This document shows positions 60,001 through 64,000 of a stretch of DNA of 64,000 nucleotides, piece after piece. A model generated the notes under the pieces. It worked only from the letters and a program-made list of their open reading frames with translations, was not told the origin of the DNA and did no database searches. The DNA comes from Coffea arabica (taxonomy: Eukaryota; Streptophyta; Magnoliopsida; Gentianales; Rubiaceae), in contig NC_092312.1 in assembly GCF_036785885.1 (NCBI RefSeq), forward strand, positions 22,834,001-22,898,000, written 5' to 3'. A program made the translations under genes and the position numbers. Each line of letters opens with the position of its first letter. Positions within the stretch are counted from its first letter, which is position 1.

Positions 60001-60269
60001 GCGCGCGCAGGCAATCCACACATTCTATTCTCTTTCTGTGAATAGTTATTGCTGAGATAGTCTCCATTTATGTCATTTTCTTCTTCTAGTTCACGATCCC
60101 TGGTGGTAGGCATGCCGCGCATCATGTGAGCCTCTTGCAAAATGCTGGAGCACCTAGAGTTCTCCGTGCTGCAGCTGCTGCAGCTACTGCACCTCTTGAA
60201 GCTAAAATCTTTGCAAGAATTGTACTTCGTAACCTTGAGCACCATCAAACAGATCCTTCGTTCTTATAA
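44211..60269 (+). CDS. ARABIDILLO: ARABIDILLO F-box and armadillo-repeat protein
   Basis: Twelve exons: 44211-45551, 45733-45891, 45968-46048, 46184-46315, 47010-47137, 48382-48469, 49019-49113, 49991-50054, 55985-56160, 58076-58297, 59872-59956 and 60090-60269. The joined frame is 917 codons with consistent GT-AG phases (916 residues; Arabidopsis ARABIDILLO-1 is of similar length). A basic, NLS-like stretch RKVRRRLTRRGKEK is at residues 3-16. The F-box is at about 36-82 (WTKLPDDTVIQLFSCLNYRDR). Leucine-rich repeats cover about 90-300. Armadillo repeats fill the C-terminal half, with recurring AAGALxNL and GGVxAL motifs. In Arabidopsis these nuclear proteins promote lateral root branching and probably act as SCF E3 ligase adaptors; this is inferred here. 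Intron 8 (50055-55984) is 5.9 kb. The ATG at 44211 is preceded in frame only by non-ATG codons. Confidence 0.95.
53398..53914 (+). repeat. 258-bp tandem duplication in ARABIDILLO intron 8
   Basis: Copy 1 (53398-53655) and copy 2 (53656-about 53914) both start TTTAAGTAATCTTGGTAG and end near CCTTTTTAACATTTAA. Only a handful of differences were seen by eye, for example AGTCTTCTACG against AGTCATCTACG and CAACCAGCAAC against CAACCGGCAAC, plus small indels in a T/C-rich run. Identity is high enough to call it a recent duplication. Confidence 0.92.
54212..55626. mobile_element. Possible decayed TIR transposon with nested MITE
   Basis: TAGGGCTGGCAATTTTAAT (54212) on the left and ACAAATCTACACCCCTA (ending about 55626) on the right could be the short inverted ends (TAGGGsTG type) of a 1.4-kb non-autonomous hAT-like element. 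No convincing 8-bp target duplication was found and no transposase frame is present. Treat the limits as tentative. Confidence 0.3.
54397..54571. mobile_element. Short TIR MITE in ARABIDILLO intron 8
   Basis: The left end ATGAGTTTGTTTGGATAAGAATTTATTTGG and the right end (inverse of CCAAATTCTTGTTGTCCAAACAAACTCAAT) form terminal inverted repeats of about 25-30 bp around a 175-bp unit. The centre holds ACTGTAGCACTTTTTGTGATGTGATG. A related fragment is at 42515-42690. No clear target duplication was resolved. Confidence 0.7.
59966..60009 (+). repeat. (TC)n microsatellite next to the exon 11 donor
   Basis: About 14 TC units (about 59969-59998) are followed by a short GCGCGCGC run (60001-60009). 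They begin within 15 bases of the exon 11 splice donor, inside a 133-bp intron (59957-60089). Length variation at this site would be a usable marker. Confidence 0.9.
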
Positions 60270-62282
60270 GCCTAGCAGTAATACTCCAATCTTTGTGCAG
60301 GCTTATTAGCTTTAGTCGATGATTGTCTTCAATCTTTTAACTTGAGTTGGCTGTGAAAAGGAATATTTTCAGTAGTTCTGCTAATAGGGTTGTATTATAT
60401 ATTTTTTTCCTCCATATCTTTCAGTGATTTCTTTACAGCATAAACATAATATAGGTATTCTTCATAAGGGATTGGTGCAAAAGGCCAGTGCCTTGAAATT
60501 TTGTGTTTTATATGAATCTTGATAACATGTTTGATATGTATATGTTAGTGACTTTTTGGGACTCCTTGACTTTTTTTCTACATCTTGCTACTCTTGGTGA
60601 AATAGGTCAACTCCATTGTGAAATTCATGATTGCTACTGTTGACTGTGTTACTTCAAAACCTCTTGGTATGATGCTTGCGAACTATCAGAATGACTTCCT
60701 TCCGCATGTATTTTACTACTAAAATATGACAATAGGGTAGTGCAATAATCTTGTTGTGGGTTCATTGTTTTGCTATTTTGAGGGGCCAGTGCCAGGGTCA
60801 ATCTGACTGACAACTTAACAGCCAGAGAGTTTGCACCAGGGCGATTGATGGTGTGAGTGATAGTGGGGCTTTACAACTGGTGAAAATGGTTGAGAGCTAT
60901 AGCCTCTTAGCCGTCTTCTTGATCATTTTTTCATGATTGATAATATAGCTTTCGGCATGCAGGGGAGTCTGGCTGATGTCTTATTGTCTTTGGGTGAGAC
61001 TTCATAGATCATCCCAGTGATAGGCAGAAATTGCAAGTTCGCACACTTTTCACCTAGTTATGACTATCCTGGAAATAGGATTTTATACAATCATTTGCTC
61101 CAAATGCTGCTTGACTGCCTTCTAAATATCCAAAAAAGTGCATTTCGACTGCCAAGTTTGGAATTCTACAGGAGGTGAAAGTACTTGGGTCCAACAGCAT
61201 TCTTAGACACACCCTGATTCAGACTTTTCTTTGTGGAATTTTTAGCCAAAGTCTCAGCCCACAAATGCAAATTATGCAAGAAGCAAGCAAAGTTTTCTAC
61301 CTTTTGGGTCCTTCAGCTACCAAAGTAAACTGAAAGGATAGACTGGTTCTTGGGTAGCTTGCTTTGTTTCTTTTGTATAAAGAGTTGCATCCGGTAATTC
61401 TCATATCTCAGTGCATAGTAAATTGACATGCCAAAACATGCGCGTCTCTTGCCTCTCTTTATTTGTGCAAGCAGTAATTTAAGCTAGTGTTAAGGGCAAA
61501 ACCCAATGTGTGTGCATGGTGTGCAATTTAAAAACAAATTATTTTTATTGAAACCTTTTACTATTGGAAAAGATTTTGATGTTTCAACAAATTTTTCTAT
61601 AAGATTACACTTTTTAGAAGGAAATTAATTACACTAATGATGTTAGTTATTGTGAGAAAGAAGGGGAAGAGGATAGGAGGAAAAAGAGGAAGAGGCGAGT
61701 AAAAGTGAATTCTAAAAGTAACAGCAAATTGTTCATACCAAACCATCTATTATTGCTTTATTATCGTAGAGATATCTTAGTTCTGTCGTTAATATATGGT
61801 GTTAATAAACAAAAAATAAAAGAGGCACCATTTCCCAACTTAACGGTTGTCAAATTTTCACAAAATTCATTACCATGATCAGCCAGACCTTGTATGTATA
61901 ACTTCAGTCCAGTAATGGGAAGCAAACTATTGAGAATATGTTATCCCTTGTTGCAAATAAAAGAAAACAAAGATGTAGAGGTGCCAGATTAATGCAAAGC
62001 ATTTCGCATGGAAAATGCAATGATATTATTTTACATCCACCAGATGGTATTCTCCCATAGTTTTTTCTTGAGAGGTGGAAATACAAAATCAATGGCTTAC
62101 AAATTTCTTTTTCTTGCTTGTACAAGTGTTGAATTAATGAAATGGATTGTGAGACTCTGTTAAACAACGTACTGCAGCAAACCAATCTTTTTGGATGGAC
62201 GATGCTTTGAGTGAATTGAGATGAAAGGGTAGTCGCTTATTCTTGGTACTTCATCAATTGAAATGTATCCAGTAGTCTCCAC
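60270..62282. other. Intergenic between converging ARABIDILLO and thioesterase genes
   Basis: This region contains the two 3' flanks. The central part (60400-61900) has no frame of protein-like character and no bounded repeat that I could recognise. Confidence 0.5.
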
Positions 62283-64000
62283 TCAATTTATTAGTTGCAG
62301 TCGAATATTATCTTGCTCTAGCCAATCAATTTGTTGGTAAAGATGCTGGAAAGATTTTAGTTGTAGGATGGATGATTCATCTGTAGTTGGGGGTTGAGCT
62401 GTGGGAGGCTGTGCAGTGCCATTGTCCACCAAGTATGGTACTATATACTTCTTCATGTCACCAAGAGAAATTTCCAGGTGACTCCCTGAAACATTCACAA
62501 ACTTAACCTTTCCAGCTTCATCCAAGGTTCTCAAACCAATCCAGTCTTCTTTGTAGAGTGCTGTCTGCATATAAAAGCAAGTTTGGTTAGAATAGGTGAC
62601 AATGACAAAGATGCATACTCATTCTCTCGGTGCTTTTCTTGAGGAAAGTTATAATGCAAAACCAAGAGAAGCAATAGAGCTTATGAGGGATAAAAATGAC
62701 CTGCATATCTCTTTTATTGACAGACTTTATCACTCAAAAGTAGTGAACTCAACTCTTTTCTCTTTTGTATAACCTAGAAAGCAGAACTCTGGTGCTTTGT
62801 AATTGGGAAAAAATGCATCAAGTCATGCTGAAAACCAATTTCTTTGTTTTGGATTCTCATTGTTGTAGAGAAAACAAGAAAAATGGTTGCATCGCCAAGC
62901 ATAAGTTCGAAGTCAACCATGATATTGATATGGAGTAATTTATATCTAGATATTTTCCCGTAGAACTCCATCTTACTATGTGCCACTGAACTTGAGTAAT
63001 TATCTGGTAGAACTGTTGCCTGTTTTCAAGCAAACTCAGTACTGTATTGTTTCCTCTATGTAATGAATACATCCCAAGGGAAAAGGTCTGTACCTCGCAC
63101 CAGCCTAAGTACTTCCCCCATCATATCTAGGACAAGAAAATATCATCTCTACTGCAGTGAGGAATACTGGATTTAAGATATTAATTACCAGCTTTAGTTT
63201 TTCCTGATCTCAGCTCCTATGAACAAATAAGGTTCTCGTAACAGTAATAGCATATGCTTTTTATTTGTCGAAGAAGTAAACGTATCTCGCCAGGAGAAGT
63301 CAGAAAGAAATGTAGTTGTTGAAATAATTTTGAAAACTTAACATGTTACGAAAATCACCTCTTGTGCAGGCAAAACAGTGCACCAAGAACCATCTGGGTA
63401 GTATCCAAACAAAGAGGTTTCCTTTGGCACCAACACTTCATCTTGCTCAAACTAATGAGACATGAAAAATGAAGAAATAGAAGCAGGAGACTCTTCAGTG
63501 ACATCAGAAATTGGATGTTCAAGGTAGACTCAAACAAAAATGAAGCTTCCCCAACTTACCATGATAAGCACCAAATTCTCCAAGCTAGCAAATCTTTGCT
63601 TGTAAGTAGCATTCTTATGAAATTCATTATTGAGTTTGGGAAGAAACTTGCATCCTTTTCTGTAACCGTCAATATCCTGGAAAGGGGAAAAGTAGAGAAG
63701 AGAGATGGAACATATGATTTGGTGTCTACTTGGTATCATTTTACTGGAGATATTGTCAATATGAGAGAAGAAAAACCATGTCAATGCACGATGACTGTGT
63801 TTGTCTACACTTTATGTTAACACATACAAAGATAGCTAATGCAGCATTATCACATATCTTGAAATCTTAAGAGACAATTCTGATGTAACTTACAGTTGGG
63901 ATTTTTATGTAACCAGCTGGTGCTAGATGGTCCTGCAATTATGTCAAAGCTGACAATTCAAATGGTTGTAAGCTCCCAACAGAGAGAATAGAAATAAAGA
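62283..64000 (-). CDS. Palmitoyl-protein thioesterase, 3' part only
   Basis: Four consecutive exons on the minus strand: 63932-63894, 63676-63560, 63451-63359 and 62564-62283. All are in phase 0 with GT-AG introns and encode the last 176 residues. The 5' part, including the nucleophile serine, lies beyond the right edge. Readable family segments are DHLAPAGYIKIPT, RKGCKFLPKLNNE, YKQRFASLENLVLIM, PKETSLFGYYPDGSW and KEDWIGLRTLDEAGKV. The histidine in GSHLEIS aligns with the catalytic histidine of PPT1. These lysosomal or vacuolar alpha/beta hydrolases remove palmitate from S-acylated proteins. The tail carries a short TAQPP repeat (GTAQPPTAQPPTT). This matches the plant PPT family (At3g60340-like); exact orthology is inferred. 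Confidence 0.9.

Noticed and set aside
59722-60055. Frames with Arg-Glu or Ser-Leu repeats around exon 11
   Set aside because: They are readings of the (TC)n microsatellite and of the real exon in the wrong frame.
1-64000. CRISPR arrays, bacterial operons, rRNA or tRNA genes
   Set aside because: No regularly spaced repeats, no polycistronic layout and no convincing rRNA or complete tRNA was seen; the B-box-like motifs found belong to SINE-like elements.

Overview
This is nuclear DNA from a flowering plant, most likely a eudicot. Genes are split by GT-AG introns, intergenic and intron sequence is AT-rich, and every recognisable protein is closest to a plant family member. I cannot name the species. 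No bacterial, organellar or intact viral gene was seen.

Eight protein-coding genes can be read exon by exon. From left to right they are: (1) an HD-Zip class II homeodomain transcription factor of the HAT3/ATHB4 group, + strand, 1318-4065; (2) ARPC5, the p16 subunit of the ARP2/3 actin-nucleating complex, - strand, 5917-9578; (3) a single-exon membrane-anchored DUF761-type protein, + strand, 11193-12929; (4) a PTPMT1-like phosphatidylglycerophosphate phosphatase, + strand, 18070-20986; (5) an FKBP20-2-like thylakoid-lumen immunophilin, + strand, about 22979-27848; (6) a CAT9-like cationic amino acid transporter, - strand, 30726-35942; (7) an ARABIDILLO F-box/armadillo protein, + strand, 44211-60269; (8) the 3' half of a palmitoyl-protein thioesterase, - strand, from 62283 past the right edge. 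These are independent housekeeping and developmental genes, not an operon or a pathway cluster. From memory of Arabidopsis locus numbers, genes 1, 5, 7 and 8 match neighbours in the At3g60340-At3g60390 interval, so the window looks like a conserved microsyntenic block with other genes inserted.

The space between genes holds well-preserved mobile elements. The best are a SINE with a 15-bp target-site duplication (15943-16139), a solo LTR with a 5-bp duplication that sits inside an older TIR element (16281-16476), and three long fold-back Mutator-like MITEs side by side upstream of the CAT9-like gene (36263-39142). Two of those three have exact 9-bp duplications. A GC-rich fold-back element lies in an FKBP20-2 intron, and there are several local tandem duplications. 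The largest gene-poor stretch is 36.2-44.2 kb. The largest intron (5.9 kb) is in the ARABIDILLO gene and carries a near-perfect 258-bp tandem duplication.

No new biological system was found. The most unusual points are a 48-bp duplication that gives the CAT9-like gene two in-frame splice acceptors for exon 2, the MITE stack in the same gene's upstream region, a CPQCE variant of the HD-Zip II CPSCE motif, and an unassigned antisense open frame in FKBP20-2 intron 1.
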